This document shows, piece by piece, positions 35,901 to 44,112 of a stretch of 64,000 nucleotides of DNA; the stretch's first letter is position 1; the number at the start of each line of letters is the position of its first letter. The stretch covers positions 16,769 to 80,768 of the forward strand of contig NZ_JBMWAN010000008.1 of the NCBI RefSeq assembly GCF_049546785.1, written 5' to 3'. Position numbers and translations under genes: made by a program. The stretch is from Nitrospira_D sp035465795 (GTDB lineage: Bacteria > Nitrospirota > Nitrospiria > Nitrospirales > Nitrospiraceae). Below the pieces are notes generated by a model, which made no database searches, was not told the origin of the DNA, and saw only the letters and a program-made list of their open reading frames with translations.

Positions 35901-36247
35901 AGATCGACCAGGCTCTGTTCCATCGGCTGGCCGACATAGAACCGCACGATGATCAGGGCACCGCCGGGCCGTGAAATGGAATAGACGTACTCCACGCCCT
36001 TGATCTCTGACAGCTTCCGCTCGAACGGCTTGGTCAATTGTTCTTCGACGACTTTGGCCGATGCGCCGGGAAAGGGCAGCCAGACGTCAGCCATCGGCAC
36101 AACGATTTGGGGTTCTTCTTCACGGGGAGTGACGATGATCGCAAACAAGCCGAGCAGCAACGCGCCCACCATAATCAGCGGCGTCAGCTTGCTCCCGATG
36201 AACAGAGCGGCGATGCGACCACTGAGCCCTGGGCGATACTGGTCCAT
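32957..36247 (-). CDS. RND efflux pump, AcrB/HAE-like inner-membrane subunit
   Basis: This 1096-residue proton-driven pump has the usual 12-helix plan with two large periplasmic domains. In helix 4 the segment SIGILVDDAIVVVEN (about residue 437) carries the two adjacent aspartates of the proton relay, as in AcrB-type pumps, rather than the single acidic residue of CusA/CzcA metal pumps. Drug, solvent or lipid-like substrates are therefore more likely than metals. It follows its adaptor by 12 bases. No outer-membrane channel gene is adjacent. Confidence 0.92.
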   Translation of the reverse strand: MDQYRPGLSGRIAALFIGSKLTPLIMVGALLLGLFAIIVTPREEEPQIVVPMADVWLPFPGASAKVVEEQLTKPFERKLSEIKGVEYVYSISRPGGALIIVRFYVGQPMEQSLVDLYDKLMSNQDLLPPGAEPFLVKPKDINDVPIVTVTLSSQRYGEFELHRLAEQVLEEIKKVAGTSAGFIVGGQVRELRVQIDPTRLKAYGLTPLQVAGVIRGENRALPTGRFDTRNQSFLVETGRFIRSREDLESLVVGVNEQRPVYLRQVAEVTDGPAELSQYVWFGEGLSAGRSSLVKREAQEGVRETLHEGRFTDEEPAVTVAIAKQGGTNAVTVASEVIRKVEGMKGLTIPADVRVTVTRDYGETAQEKANELLWHLLIAVVAVVVFLGIALGPRPAIVVSLAIPLTLALTLFTSMLIGYTINRVTLFALIFSIGILVDDAIVVVENTYRHLTLRLKPHQEASIYAVDEVGNPTILATFTVIAALLPMAFVSGLMGPYMRPIPVNASIAMFFSLLVAFVVIPWFCQTCYRPGVKVAGMDHEADEQGLTARLYRRVLSPLLAHPILAYGFLGVVALLLAGSCLLFYTRHVVVKMMPFDNKSELQLVVDMPEGTTLEETARVTQALGRYVRTVPEVRDYQAYVGTASPFNFNGLVRHYYLRAQPHEADIQVNLVAKSERAAQSHEIAQRMRPQVQEIARQYGANVKTVEVPPGPPVQSVLVGEVYGPDYTRQMAAAREIRALFESTPGVVDVDDYVEADQVKYLFTVDRAKAALAGIPSEDIVNTLRMALEGTKIGLVHIPQEKSPVQIVLRLPLAERTGLEHIGEIGLRANTGGMVQLSELLTVEQRIQDNAIYHKNQKPVVYVVADVGGPGAEKAESPVYGVLGVGKKLEEYRPAEGYQIEQYYAVQPWSEEKLTMKWDGEWQITYETFRDMGIAFAVAMLLIYLLIVGQFQSFLTPVIIMAPIPLTLIGILPGHWLTGSYFTATSMIGFIALAGIIVRNSILLVDFIQLQEQSGASLAEAVIRAGAIRTRPILLTAAALMVGAFVIILDPIFQGLAVSLLFGVSAATLLTLVIIPVLYYHVIGRRTRSADALPQERT

Positions 36248-36259
36248 GATGTCGAGGGA

Positions 36260-37312
36260 TTAAGGGATTGTTGGGGACGCGATTGGGTTGACGATCTGCA
36301 CCATGGCACCGTCGATTCCTCTGGCGCCGTCAAGCAGCACCCGTTCACCCACATTCACACCGGAGAGAATCTCTACCTGATTGTCGAACCGGCGCCCGGG
36401 TTTGATCCACCGGAGTCGGCCGATCTGATCGGAGCCCACCACGAATACGCTCGTCATCTCCCCTCGCTCGACAACGGCAGAAGAGGGCACCAGGATTGTC
36501 TTGGTCATCCCCTTGTCCAACTGCAACCGGCCGAACATGCCGCTCTTCAGGCCGGGGGTCATCGGCAAATCCACCTTGACCATGAAGGTATGGGTTTGAG
36601 GGTCCCCCGCAGGAAGGATTTGACTCACCACCCCATGCAACGGGGCAGCCCCGAGCGCATCGATGAGGATCGGAATTTTGTCCCCGAGAGACACGGCCTT
36701 CAGATCCCCTTCGGCCACCGTCGCCTCCAGGCGGAGTTGCCGGGGATCTTCCATCTCAAGCAGAGGCTGACCGGGCGACGCCAGCTCACCTGCTTCAACT
36801 TTTTTCCCGGTGATGACGCCGTCGAACGGCGCCTTCACCTCGGTATAGCTGAGTTGGGCCAGGACGGCTTTCCAACTCGCCCCGGCCACCTTGAATGCCC
36901 TGGTGGCATTTTCCACTTCCTGCTTTGACACGGCATCATCGGCCAAGAGCGCCTTCATGCGAGTGAGTTGCGCCTGCGCATTCTCGACTTCCGCCGTGGC
37001 ACGCGCCAGGTCGGCTTGGACGTCCCGGTTATCCAGCTGAATCAAGGTCTGTCCCTTTGACACTCGCGTCCCCTCTCTGACCAACAGGGTATCGATCGTG
37101 CCCTGGATACGGCTGGACAGCGTGGCTTGGAAGATGGCTTTGACCTGACCCGTCACCTCGACACGAATAGGCACCTGGACCGTGGCGATCTCCACGACCG
37201 CCGCCTGAATCGTCGCCTGCGGAGCAGCCGACCCGACGGTCGTCACCGGCTCTTCCTTCGATCCGCATCCGAACGACACCAACAACAGCAGGCCAATGAG
37301 CAGTCGATTCAC
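36260..37312 (-). CDS. RND efflux periplasmic adaptor lipoprotein
   Basis: This 350-residue membrane fusion protein starts at GTG 37312 behind GGGAGA; the nearby ATG is out of frame. It has a lipoprotein signal (LLLLVSFGCG), a lipoyl half (FQATLSSRIQGTIDTLLVREG), a coiled-coil hairpin (about 100-150), and the second lipoyl, barrel and membrane-proximal domains. It works with the pump downstream and lies 27 bases after a DUF2892 gene. Confidence 0.9.
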   Translation of the reverse strand: MNRLLIGLLLLVSFGCGSKEEPVTTVGSAAPQATIQAAVVEIATVQVPIRVEVTGQVKAIFQATLSSRIQGTIDTLLVREGTRVSKGQTLIQLDNRDVQADLARATAEVENAQAQLTRMKALLADDAVSKQEVENATRAFKVAGASWKAVLAQLSYTEVKAPFDGVITGKKVEAGELASPGQPLLEMEDPRQLRLEATVAEGDLKAVSLGDKIPILIDALGAAPLHGVVSQILPAGDPQTHTFMVKVDLPMTPGLKSGMFGRLQLDKGMTKTILVPSSAVVERGEMTSVFVVGSDQIGRLRWIKPGRRFDNQVEILSGVNVGERVLLDGARGIDGAMVQIVNPIASPTIP

Positions 37313-37338
37313 GCATCATCTCCCATAAGGTCACCGTT

Positions 37339-37527
37339 CTACTCCTGCACGCCCAGCTTCCGTAACAGGGCCATCATCGGACACCAGCCGGTAAAGGCAG
37401 ACTGGATCAAGTTCGCCGCGACAAACGCCGCGAAGTAATTCCAGTATGGATGAACCGTCGCGCCGAGTATAACGGCAAGCAATACGAAGACACCGGCAAT
37501 CAACCGCAACATATCATTGAGTTTCAT
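37339..37527 (-). CDS. DUF2892 small membrane protein (YgaP-like TM module)
   Basis: This 62-residue protein has two hydrophobic helices (LIAGVFVLLAVILGATV, then YFAAFVAANLIQSA) and the DUF2892 ending GWCPMMALLRKLG. The start ATG 37527 follows AAAGGAGGG. It lies between the cytochrome b-c gene and the RND adaptor. It is the second stand-alone DUF2892 protein of the window; the other (4706-4924) lies in the thiosulfate cluster. In YgaP this module anchors a rhodanese, so a link to sulfur is possible. Confidence 0.85.
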   Translation of the reverse strand: MKLNDMLRLIAGVFVLLAVILGATVHPYWNYFAAFVAANLIQSAFTGWCPMMALLRKLGVQE

Positions 37528-37589
37528 GGGGCCCTCCTTTTGTCCTACTCATGTGAGGCAGGGCCGGGATAAAGGATTCGCGCGACCCG

Positions 37590-38915
37590 TCACGGAACTT
37601 TCTTCAGGCTCAACATGTAGCTGGTCAGATCAGCTAACTGCTGATCGTTCAATGGGAACTTCGGCATGAAGGAGCCCGCCGATACGGATTGCGGGTCTTT
37701 GAAATGCTTCACATGCCATTCACGGTCCGGCCTGGTGTCGCCGACGAAGGACAGATCCGGCGCCACCGCCCCTCCCTCTCCATGAATCCGATGGCAGCCC
37801 GCACAGCCAAACTCGGCATAGAGCGCCTTCCCGCGCACCACGGCCGGATCAGCCCGGGGTACCGCGTACAGGTTCTTGATCGAGAGCCCTAACAGCGACA
37901 GCACCACGACGAGAAACACAACCCCTGCCCCCAGCGCCACGGGCCGCCTGATGGGGTTGCGGGCCGGATTCCGGTCAATAAACGGCCAGAACAGCATGAT
38001 GCCGATCACCAGGACCGGCAGAATCCAGGTTGCCAACGGCTCAAACGGACCATGCACGTACTTGAGCAGTTCGTAATAGAACAGGAAATACCATTCAGGC
38101 ACCGGGACGAAGCTGGTGTCGGAAGGGTCGGCCTTGTCCGTCAACGGGAACGGAATCGCCAGCGCCGCGGCCGCCACGACCGCAAACACGCCGAAGATCA
38201 CGACGGCATCCATATAGACCTGGCGCGGATGGAAGGTCTCGCTGTCCAAGGACGCCCGCGCGTCGGTCCATGGCCCGGCCGGTCCGACGCGGCGGAGAAT
38301 AAAAAGATGCAACCCGATCAGCAGGAGAAGCAGGCTCGGAAGGAAGAGCACGTGCATCGCAAAGAACCGGGACAGGGTCAGGGCTCCGAGCGTCTCACCG
38401 CCCCGCAGCACCCGCATCATGAAGTCGCCGATGACCGGCACCGTCCCCACCATGTTGATCCCGATCTGCGTGGCCCAATAAGCGGTCTGATCCCAGGGCA
38501 GGAGATACCCGGTAAAGGCGAACACCATCACAAGCAGAAACAACACGACTCCGGCCATCCACATCGCTTCGCGCGGCGGTTTGTAGGCCCCGTAGAGAAA
38601 GGTTTGCAGCATATGCAGCCCGATCGCCACCACCATGGCCGACGCGCCCCAATGATGAAGACCCCGGACAAAGGCCCCGAACAGGACCTCCGTCTCGATG
38701 AAGCGGAGACTGTCATAGGCATGATCGGGGGTCGGCGCATAATAGAGGGCGAGGAACATGCCCGTGATCGCCTGCATCAGAAACAGAAACAGCGTGACCG
38801 AACCGAACACGTAGATCCAACTGGCGCCGCCGGGAATGGGCTCATCCAGGAGCGTCCGTTCAACGGATTTGAGATTGAGCCGGCTGTCCAGCCATTTATA
38901 GATTCGTGATGCCAC
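37590..38915 (-). CDS. cytochrome b of the bc complex fused to a C-terminal heme c domain
   Basis: This 441-residue membrane protein is the quinol-oxidising core of a bc-type complex III. The b part (about 1-340) has eight helices, with the heme-b histidines in GLHHWGASAM and AMHVLFLPSLL and the quinol site PVPEWYFLFYYELL. The C-terminal 75 residues form a heme c domain with CAGCH at 371-375. Fusion of b and c replaces a separate cytochrome c1. Translation starts at GTG 38915 behind AGGGA. It follows the Rieske gene by 78 bases; the gap has GTGAAGC simple repeats. Confidence 0.93.
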   Translation of the reverse strand: MASRIYKWLDSRLNLKSVERTLLDEPIPGGASWIYVFGSVTLFLFLMQAITGMFLALYYAPTPDHAYDSLRFIETEVLFGAFVRGLHHWGASAMVVAIGLHMLQTFLYGAYKPPREAMWMAGVVLFLLVMVFAFTGYLLPWDQTAYWATQIGINMVGTVPVIGDFMMRVLRGGETLGALTLSRFFAMHVLFLPSLLLLLIGLHLFILRRVGPAGPWTDARASLDSETFHPRQVYMDAVVIFGVFAVVAAAALAIPFPLTDKADPSDTSFVPVPEWYFLFYYELLKYVHGPFEPLATWILPVLVIGIMLFWPFIDRNPARNPIRRPVALGAGVVFLVVVLSLLGLSIKNLYAVPRADPAVVRGKALYAEFGCAGCHRIHGEGGAVAPDLSFVGDTRPDREWHVKHFKDPQSVSAGSFMPKFPLNDQQLADLTSYMLSLKKVP

Positions 38916-38993
38916 TCGTCCCTCGTGAAGCGTGAAGCGTCATAGGTCTGCCGTCCCGCGAGATACAGGCGACGAGATACGCTTCCCCCCTCG

Positions 38994-39545
38994 TCACAGT
39001 TCCACCACCTGCGCCGTGCCGGATTTGAATTCCTTAAAGACCACGAGGAGGCGACCGTTCTCAATCTTGGAGGGCAACAGATCCAGCGGCCGGGGCGCGG
39101 GGCCGGACAACACCTGCCCGTCGATATCGAACACGCTGCCGTGACAGGGACATTTGAAGGTCTTCTCCCCGGTCTCCCAGCGATACCCGCAGCCGAGATG
39201 GGTGCACATGGGAGAAAACACCTTGATCTGTCCGTCCGGTCGCTTCACCGCCCAGATCGCCTTGTGCGACCGGCTTTCCAAATAGCCGTCCTGAATCGTG
39301 GTGATATGGTCGAGTTGTCTGGGTTCGCCGGGCGGGATGTCGCCGACACTGCCGACATCCACCCACGGCCGGACACGCCGTTTCAGGGCAGGCGAAATCA
39401 CATAGCCGAAGAGCGGAATCGCGAGCCCCAACCCGATCAGACCCGCCAGGCCGCCCGTGACCCATTGGAAAAACCTACGTCGTGAACCGACCGGCGTCGA
39501 GAGTCCGGACTCGCCCTCCGGCGTCGGGCTGCCGTCGGACGTCAT
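38994..39545 (-). CDS. Rieske iron-sulfur protein of the bc complex
   Basis: This 183-residue protein has a twin-arginine-like signal and anchor (SRRRFFQWVTGG, then a helix to about residue 50) and a Rieske domain. The 2Fe-2S ligands are in CTHLGC (Cys114, His116) and CPCHG (Cys132, His135); Cys119 and Cys134 make the disulfide. It overlaps the sulfide:quinone oxidoreductase gene by four bases (ATGA) and precedes the cytochrome b-c gene. It takes electrons from quinol and passes them to the heme c domain. Confidence 0.93.
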   Translation of the reverse strand: MTSDGSPTPEGESGLSTPVGSRRRFFQWVTGGLAGLIGLGLAIPLFGYVISPALKRRVRPWVDVGSVGDIPPGEPRQLDHITTIQDGYLESRSHKAIWAVKRPDGQIKVFSPMCTHLGCGYRWETGEKTFKCPCHGSVFDIDGQVLSGPAPRPLDLLPSKIENGRLLVVFKEFKSGTAQVVEL

Positions 39546-40789
39546 ACCTTCCGCTCCAGCTTGTCGATTCCCATGGCTTTCAGAATCGCTTTTTCGAAGA
39601 ACGGCTCGCTCACGCCCTTCTTCATTTTCATCAGGAAATACTTTTCAAGCGCGATCTTGGCCAGATGCACCCATTTGCCCTTCTTGGCCCAGGTGACGTT
39701 GCGCGGCGCCATTTGCGGCAGCGCGACAAAGGCCATCCCCGTATCGCCCATGTCGGCGAGGCAGATGGCATTCCAGGTCGCCGTGTCTTTCTTGGCGTTG
39801 TTCTCGATATCCGCGTGGATATTGTGCACCGCGGCCGACACCATGGACTCGATCATGTAGCCGGTCTTCGGAGCGCCAGTCGGAACCGGCGTCTGCTCCA
39901 CGGGCGGGATCGCCACGCAGACACCCACCGCATAGATATTCCGATACTTCGGATTCATCTGGTAAGCATCGATGTTCACGAATCCTTTGGGATTGCAGAG
40001 TCCCGCCGTCCCGGCGACTGCGTCCACTCCCGCAAACGGCGGAATGATCATCGAATAGCGGAAGGGCACTTCCTGCCCGTCGTCCAGGAGCATCTTCCCC
40101 GGCTGCACTTCCTTGATCGAGATATTCGAGATGGGCTTGATGGAATGTTCCGCGAATTCATCTTCCATGAGCCGCCGCGACTTGCCCACGCCGGCCAGCC
40201 CCATGTGGCCGATGTAGGGCTCCGGCGTCACAAAATAGATCGGGACTTTCTTGCGGAGCTTCTTCTTGCGCAAATCCGCGTCGATGATGAACGCCATCTC
40301 ATACGCGGGGCCGAAACAGGAGGCTCCTTGCGCCGCCCCGATCACGACCGGACCGGGATCTTTCAGAAAGCTCTGATAGGCGCCCCAGGCCTGTTCCGCG
40401 TGATCGACGTTGCAGACCGACTGGGTATACCCGCTTGGACCGAGGCCCGGCACCGCGCCGAAATTCAGCTTGGGGCCTGTGGCAACGATCAGATAGTCGT
40501 ACGGCACCTCGCCCTTCGCCGTGACCACCCGGTTCTGCTCCGGCTCGATCCGGTCTGCCGTCGCATGGACGAACTCGATCCCTTTCTTCTCCAATACAGG
40601 CCCCAGCGCGAAGCTGATGTCCTTCCGCTTGCGCCAGCCCACCGCCACCCAGGGATTCGACGGCACGAAGTGGAACGACTCCACGTTCGAAATCACCGTG
40701 ACCTTGTGTTTCTTGTCCAGCAGGGCCCGCGCCTCGTAGGCGGCGGGCAATCCCCCGATCGACGCGCCGATGATCACAATACGAGCCAT
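39542..40789 (-). CDS. sqr: sulfide:quinone oxidoreductase
   Basis: This 415-residue peripheral membrane flavoprotein oxidises sulfide to polysulfide or sulfur and reduces quinone. It has an FAD fingerprint (IVIIGASIGGLPAAYEA) and three cysteines at the places expected for SQR: Cys126 (SVCNVDH), Cys158 (GASCFGPAYE) and Cys343 (AICLADMGDTG). They match the catalytic triad of well-studied SQRs in context and approximate numbering. PKTGYMIESM near the C-terminus is also an SQR segment. Overlap with the Rieske gene ties it to the bc complex. A flavocytochrome c is less likely because no cytochrome partner overlaps. Confidence 0.87.
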   Translation of the reverse strand: MARIVIIGASIGGLPAAYEARALLDKKHKVTVISNVESFHFVPSNPWVAVGWRKRKDISFALGPVLEKKGIEFVHATADRIEPEQNRVVTAKGEVPYDYLIVATGPKLNFGAVPGLGPSGYTQSVCNVDHAEQAWGAYQSFLKDPGPVVIGAAQGASCFGPAYEMAFIIDADLRKKKLRKKVPIYFVTPEPYIGHMGLAGVGKSRRLMEDEFAEHSIKPISNISIKEVQPGKMLLDDGQEVPFRYSMIIPPFAGVDAVAGTAGLCNPKGFVNIDAYQMNPKYRNIYAVGVCVAIPPVEQTPVPTGAPKTGYMIESMVSAAVHNIHADIENNAKKDTATWNAICLADMGDTGMAFVALPQMAPRNVTWAKKGKWVHLAKIALEKYFLMKMKKGVSEPFFEKAILKAMGIDKLERKV

Positions 40790-40976
40790 AGCTCCCTCCT
40801 TTTCTGCAAGCAGTCAGCCATCAGCGTTCAGCACGTGTAGACGAGCCCATCATCATAACGACGGATGCGTTTTCACAGGGGAACTGGATGCAAGACCGTC
40901 CGGGTTTTATCATGCCTGACCGTTCCTGTCTCGGATGTCACTCTCATGCTGCGGACTGCACGCTGACGACTGACGG

Positions 40977-41444
40977 CTACTTGTCCGCTCCGAATCGATA
41001 CAGGTCATGGCACGTCGTGCAGCGGGCCGTCATACTTGAAAGCCGCCGGAGGATTTGCTGCGGAGTCTCTTGTTGCACGATGGCATCCGCCAGCGCATCC
41101 ATGTCCCGATGAATCGACATCCCCATCTGCTTGAAGGGGAGCGGCAGCTTGGCCATGATCGCCGGATTGACATCCGCCGCCATGCCCATTCCTGCCGCAC
41201 GGGCCGCAGCTTCCATCGACTTCAGATCAGGCTGCGGATCCCCCAGGCCCCTGACAACTCCGTCCACCGCCTTCAAGAGTTGCCGCATCTCTTCCAGGAC
41301 CTGATCGCGTTCAACCGGCGCCAGGGCGATCTCCATTCGACCGTCAGCTCCAGGCCTCGTCACCCCCTTCACAAACAGCCACGCTCCGGCGGCGATCGTG
41401 ACGACCCACAGCATCACAGCGATCATGCACAGACTTCGTTTCAT
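40977..41444 (-). CDS. cytochrome c' (class II c-type cytochrome)
   Basis: This 155-residue exported protein starts at ATG 41444 behind AAAGGAG. It has a signal or anchor helix (residues 5-27), a helical body and one heme site, CTTCH, close to the C-terminus (142-146) followed by DLYR. A C-terminal heme in a four-helix protein marks cytochrome c', which often binds NO or acts in sulfur or nitrogen stress. It is 26 bases after the DUF2231 gene and 187 bases before the SQR gene; that gap shows no gene. Confidence 0.85.
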   Translation of the reverse strand: MKRSLCMIAVMLWVVTIAAGAWLFVKGVTRPGADGRMEIALAPVERDQVLEEMRQLLKAVDGVVRGLGDPQPDLKSMEAAARAAGMGMAADVNPAIMAKLPLPFKQMGMSIHRDMDALADAIVQQETPQQILRRLSSMTARCTTCHDLYRFGADK

Positions 41445-41470
41445 CTCGCTCCTTTGGGCGACGATCCTTA

Positions 41471-41902
41471 TTACCGTGGGGCCATGACTCCTGCACCATA
41501 TTCGTATACAAGACTGCCTCCGTAGTAACTGGCCACGAGCAGCACGGCGACCCCGGTAAGCCCGAGAGCCACTGAGACGACAGGGCGCTCCTGAACCCAA
41601 TCGAGCCACACAGCCATGCGCCATCCCAACAGGCCCGCAAAGACCCAGAAGGTGGCAAACCCCAACGATTCATGAAGCTCGAGCACCTGCTTGGGCACCC
41701 CGCTGTGCTCCACCGCTTCCTCTGCCATCGCACCGCTCGCCACCGACACAAGCGCGCCGGCCAATCCCAATACCAGGGTGTACAGACTCGCAATCCGGCA
41801 CTCATCCCGACGCCATCGTTGCCCCAGGAGGTCCAGGAACACCGTAGCCGACAATAGTGCGATCGGGAAATGAACCAACATCGGATGAATGGGATGAACC
41901 AT
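41471..41902 (-). CDS. DUF2231 membrane protein
   Basis: This 143-residue inner-membrane protein has four helices and begins MVHPIHPMLVHFPIALL, the hallmark of DUF2231; these histidines could bind a metal or heme. The start ATG 41902 has AAGGAG. It is the first gene after the sigma-54-type promoter 41939-41953 and palindrome 3. It may be a heme- or redox-linked membrane partner for the cytochrome c' downstream, but its function is not established. Confidence 0.85.
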   Translation of the reverse strand: MVHPIHPMLVHFPIALLSATVFLDLLGQRWRRDECRIASLYTLVLGLAGALVSVASGAMAEEAVEHSGVPKQVLELHESLGFATFWVFAGLLGWRMAVWLDWVQERPVVSVALGLTGVAVLLVASYYGGSLVYEYGAGVMAPR

Positions 41903-41938
41903 CGATCTCCTTTTCTGTGACCTTCCTCAGCAAGCTGT

Positions 41939-41953
41939 GCAAGTGAGGAACCG
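41939..41953 (-). promoter_or_regulatory. sigma-54-type promoter of the DUF2231/cytochrome c' unit
   Basis: On the minus strand the box reads CGGTTCCTCACTTGC followed by A. The -12 TTGCA is perfect and GG-N10-GC spacing is exact; the -24 element CGGTTC is weaker. Predicted start is near 41927, 25 bases before ATG 41902. Confidence 0.55.
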
Positions 41954-42068
41954 CGGTGCATATAGACCAGCCAACACACACTCCTCCATATTTTCAATGA
42001 GTTGTGATGTCACGGCATACCTTCCTGCTCGTGAAGAGTGGAGCATTGCTACAGAGAACGAAAGAGCA

Positions 42069-42087
42069 CTGTCGCAGAAAGCGACAG
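42069..42087. promoter_or_regulatory. palindromic activator site 3 (CTGTCGC-N5-GCGACAG, perfect)
   Basis: CTGTCGC-AGAAA-GCGACAG is a perfect 7-bp inverted repeat, the best copy in the window, centred about 126 bp upstream of the -24 element at 41951-41952. A further half-site GCTACAG lies at 42048-42054, 33 bp from the GCGACAG arm. The remaining bases of 41903-42199 show no gene. Confidence 0.72.
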
Positions 42088-42199
42088 GCGACGAGCCGGA
42101 GCGGAGGAATCAGTAGGATAGAGATTCACCAGGGGGAAGAGGGCCCTGCCGGCCTTGGGACCCGCGTTCCAAGGCCGGCGACACAACTACCATACCTTC

Positions 42200-43468
42200 T
42201 TACCTTCTGACGGCGATCCCGTGGGTATCCGCCGTCTCCTTGCCGTCTTTCATGTTGCTGATGGCCGCCTGGCCCTTATAATGGCCAACCTTGCCGTCTG
42301 CATCGACATGAATCACGCCGACGCCCGGGATCGTGCCCTTGGCGTTCTGCGCGGTCTTGTCGTTGCCGGTGAGCGGGTTAGGCCCACGCAGCCCGACAAA
42401 CACATACCGGCCATCCGGAGCCACGTCCATCAGATCGGGAGCAGGATCTCGATTCGCCTCGGTCGTGAGATCGATTGCGCTGACGCTCAAGTTGCTGAGC
42501 GAATCGATGATTTCGATATTGTTGCCGGCCCGATCGGCGCTCCACACGTAGCGGCCAACCCCAACCATGCCATGCGAATCAGCAAACTTCTCGTCCCGCT
42601 GTGAGATGAGCTTGGCCGAAATCGAGTTGGGCAGACCCGAAAGATTGAGGGCGTACACGTCGTAGGACAGGGGCGCCACCGGCCAGCCTCCGCCGGAATT
42701 GATATACATGGTGTCGCCGACCTGAACCCCGCCGCAACCGGCCGGATGGATCTGATTATTGTCGAGCATCGCCACCGCCTTCATCGGCGTGGTCGTCACA
42801 TCCATCACCACCAGCCCCCCGCCGCGCAACGTCACGAACGCGTACCGGCTCGAGGCTTCGGTAATCGGACAGATGGGAGAGGTATCGGGACGCTCCGCGC
42901 CTTCGAACGCCGCCAGGCTCACCACATCTTTCTCGGGATCGAAACTGAACTTATGCGCCCTGTAATCCGTCCAGATCCGGATAAACTTTTTTTCGGCGAT
43001 GTTCGCGGCAATGGCCATCTTCTGATCCGGCGTCGGCCAGGCCGCATGGACGTTCTTGCCCATCGACAGACAGGCTTCCGGCTTTTTCGTCACGGCGTCC
43101 ATGAACAGCACATGTCCGCTGAGAAAGGACAGAATGACATGATCCTGGTCATTGTTGAAAAAGAGCATGTGCGGACGACGGACCGGTTTTTTCGTCGCCT
43201 CCTCGCAGAACTTGCCGATGTCCCCCGCCAAGTCGATCGTGACGGCAGGCTTGGCCGAGGCTGGAGTCGCCGCAAGCTGAGCCCCGTCATAAATGTGCAG
43301 ATACCCCCCGCTCTCCTTCCCTGTATCGGACTGATCGGTCAGCCAGACTTCGTAGGCTGAGGCAACATTCGCCTGGCCCATCATCGTACCCGTCAGTACC
43401 CACACAGCCAGGCCACAAGCCTGGACTGCACGGGCCACCCGTGCGCGCGTATCTTGATGACGCCTCAT
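42200..43468 (-). CDS. exported beta-propeller protein, YVTN/WD-like
   Basis: This 422-residue protein has a signal peptide (to about residue 39, ANVASA) and repeated segments of the type FMDAVTKKPEACL, VVMDVTTTPMKAV and EIIDSLSNLSVSAI, typical of a six- or seven-bladed propeller. No catalytic residue set is evident. It is the last gene of the group after the giant oxidase. It could bind a redox partner or metal; related exported propellers are found near cytochromes and copper enzymes. The 149-base gap upstream (43469-43617) shows no gene. Confidence 0.78.
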   Translation of the reverse strand: MRRHQDTRARVARAVQACGLAVWVLTGTMMGQANVASAYEVWLTDQSDTGKESGGYLHIYDGAQLAATPASAKPAVTIDLAGDIGKFCEEATKKPVRRPHMLFFNNDQDHVILSFLSGHVLFMDAVTKKPEACLSMGKNVHAAWPTPDQKMAIAANIAEKKFIRIWTDYRAHKFSFDPEKDVVSLAAFEGAERPDTSPICPITEASSRYAFVTLRGGGLVVMDVTTTPMKAVAMLDNNQIHPAGCGGVQVGDTMYINSGGGWPVAPLSYDVYALNLSGLPNSISAKLISQRDEKFADSHGMVGVGRYVWSADRAGNNIEIIDSLSNLSVSAIDLTTEANRDPAPDLMDVAPDGRYVFVGLRGPNPLTGNDKTAQNAKGTIPGVGVIHVDADGKVGHYKGQAAISNMKDGKETADTHGIAVRR

Positions 43469-43617
43469 GGTCGACCTCCTTCAGTCAGTGATGTGCGAGC
43501 AAGAGGGATCTCCTGCTCGTGATGCGTGTCCGGTTTGGCCTTCTAGAGTAGAGGGATTTGCGGAAGAGATCAATCGACTGCGCGCGGGGGGCGACCGCCG
43601 GCTGTATGGCGACCGTC

Positions 43618-44097
43618 CTACAGACGAGCGAGCATCACCGCCACGAAGAGGACTGCGAGCGAGAGTAACAGGGCTACACGCGGCAACCAGGTGGCGGCCG
43701 TCAGCATGGTGCGATCGGAGGCGCGCCGCTGATCGGAGGGAATCGACAGGATCGTCCGCACACGCGGACCCAGCACCAGATCATGCGCAAGCGTCATGAG
43801 CAGCAGCACGCCCACCAGCGAGAGTTTGATGGCCAGAACAGAGGGCCATCGATGAGGCTCAACGAGCGGCCATCCATGCGAGACCACCAGCAGGGAACCG
43901 GTCAAGACGAGGATTGCGACAACGCTCCATACTACAAGGCGGAATCGCATGGCCGCAGCCCGGAACAGCACACCGGCGTCCGGCTTGGATGCCAGGGCCC
44001 GGTAGGCCGGCGCCAGGACCAGGGAGAGAAACAACATTCCTCCGATCCACGTGACCGCGGCGATGAGATGAACCCAGACGAGAACAAGTGGCGTCAT
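43618..44097 (-). CDS. CopD-like membrane protein
   Basis: This 159-residue inner-membrane protein has four helices and the opening VLVWVHLIAAVTWIGGMLFL, with a histidine and tryptophan placed as in the CopD/copper-resistance D domain. Other histidines (SHGWPLVEPH, AHDLVLG) could ligate copper. Located near the giant multicopper oxidase, it may import copper for metallation or bind heme (inference). It follows the Cys-rich hypothetical by 15 bases. Confidence 0.8.
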   Translation of the reverse strand: MTPLVLVWVHLIAAVTWIGGMLFLSLVLAPAYRALASKPDAGVLFRAAAMRFRLVVWSVVAILVLTGSLLVVSHGWPLVEPHRWPSVLAIKLSLVGVLLLMTLAHDLVLGPRVRTILSIPSDQRRASDRTMLTAATWLPRVALLLSLAVLFVAVMLARL

Positions 44098-44112
44098 ACA
44101 GCAGACGTCACA

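Noticed and set aside
40806..40820. sigma-54-like box (TGGCTGACTGCTTGC, minus) just before the SQR gene
   Set aside because: The spacing is right, but a transcript would start near 40794 and lose most of the AAGGAGGG ribosome site of ATG 40789. No palindrome lies upstream. The sequence is part of a CAGTCAGCCATCAGC-type spacer repeat.
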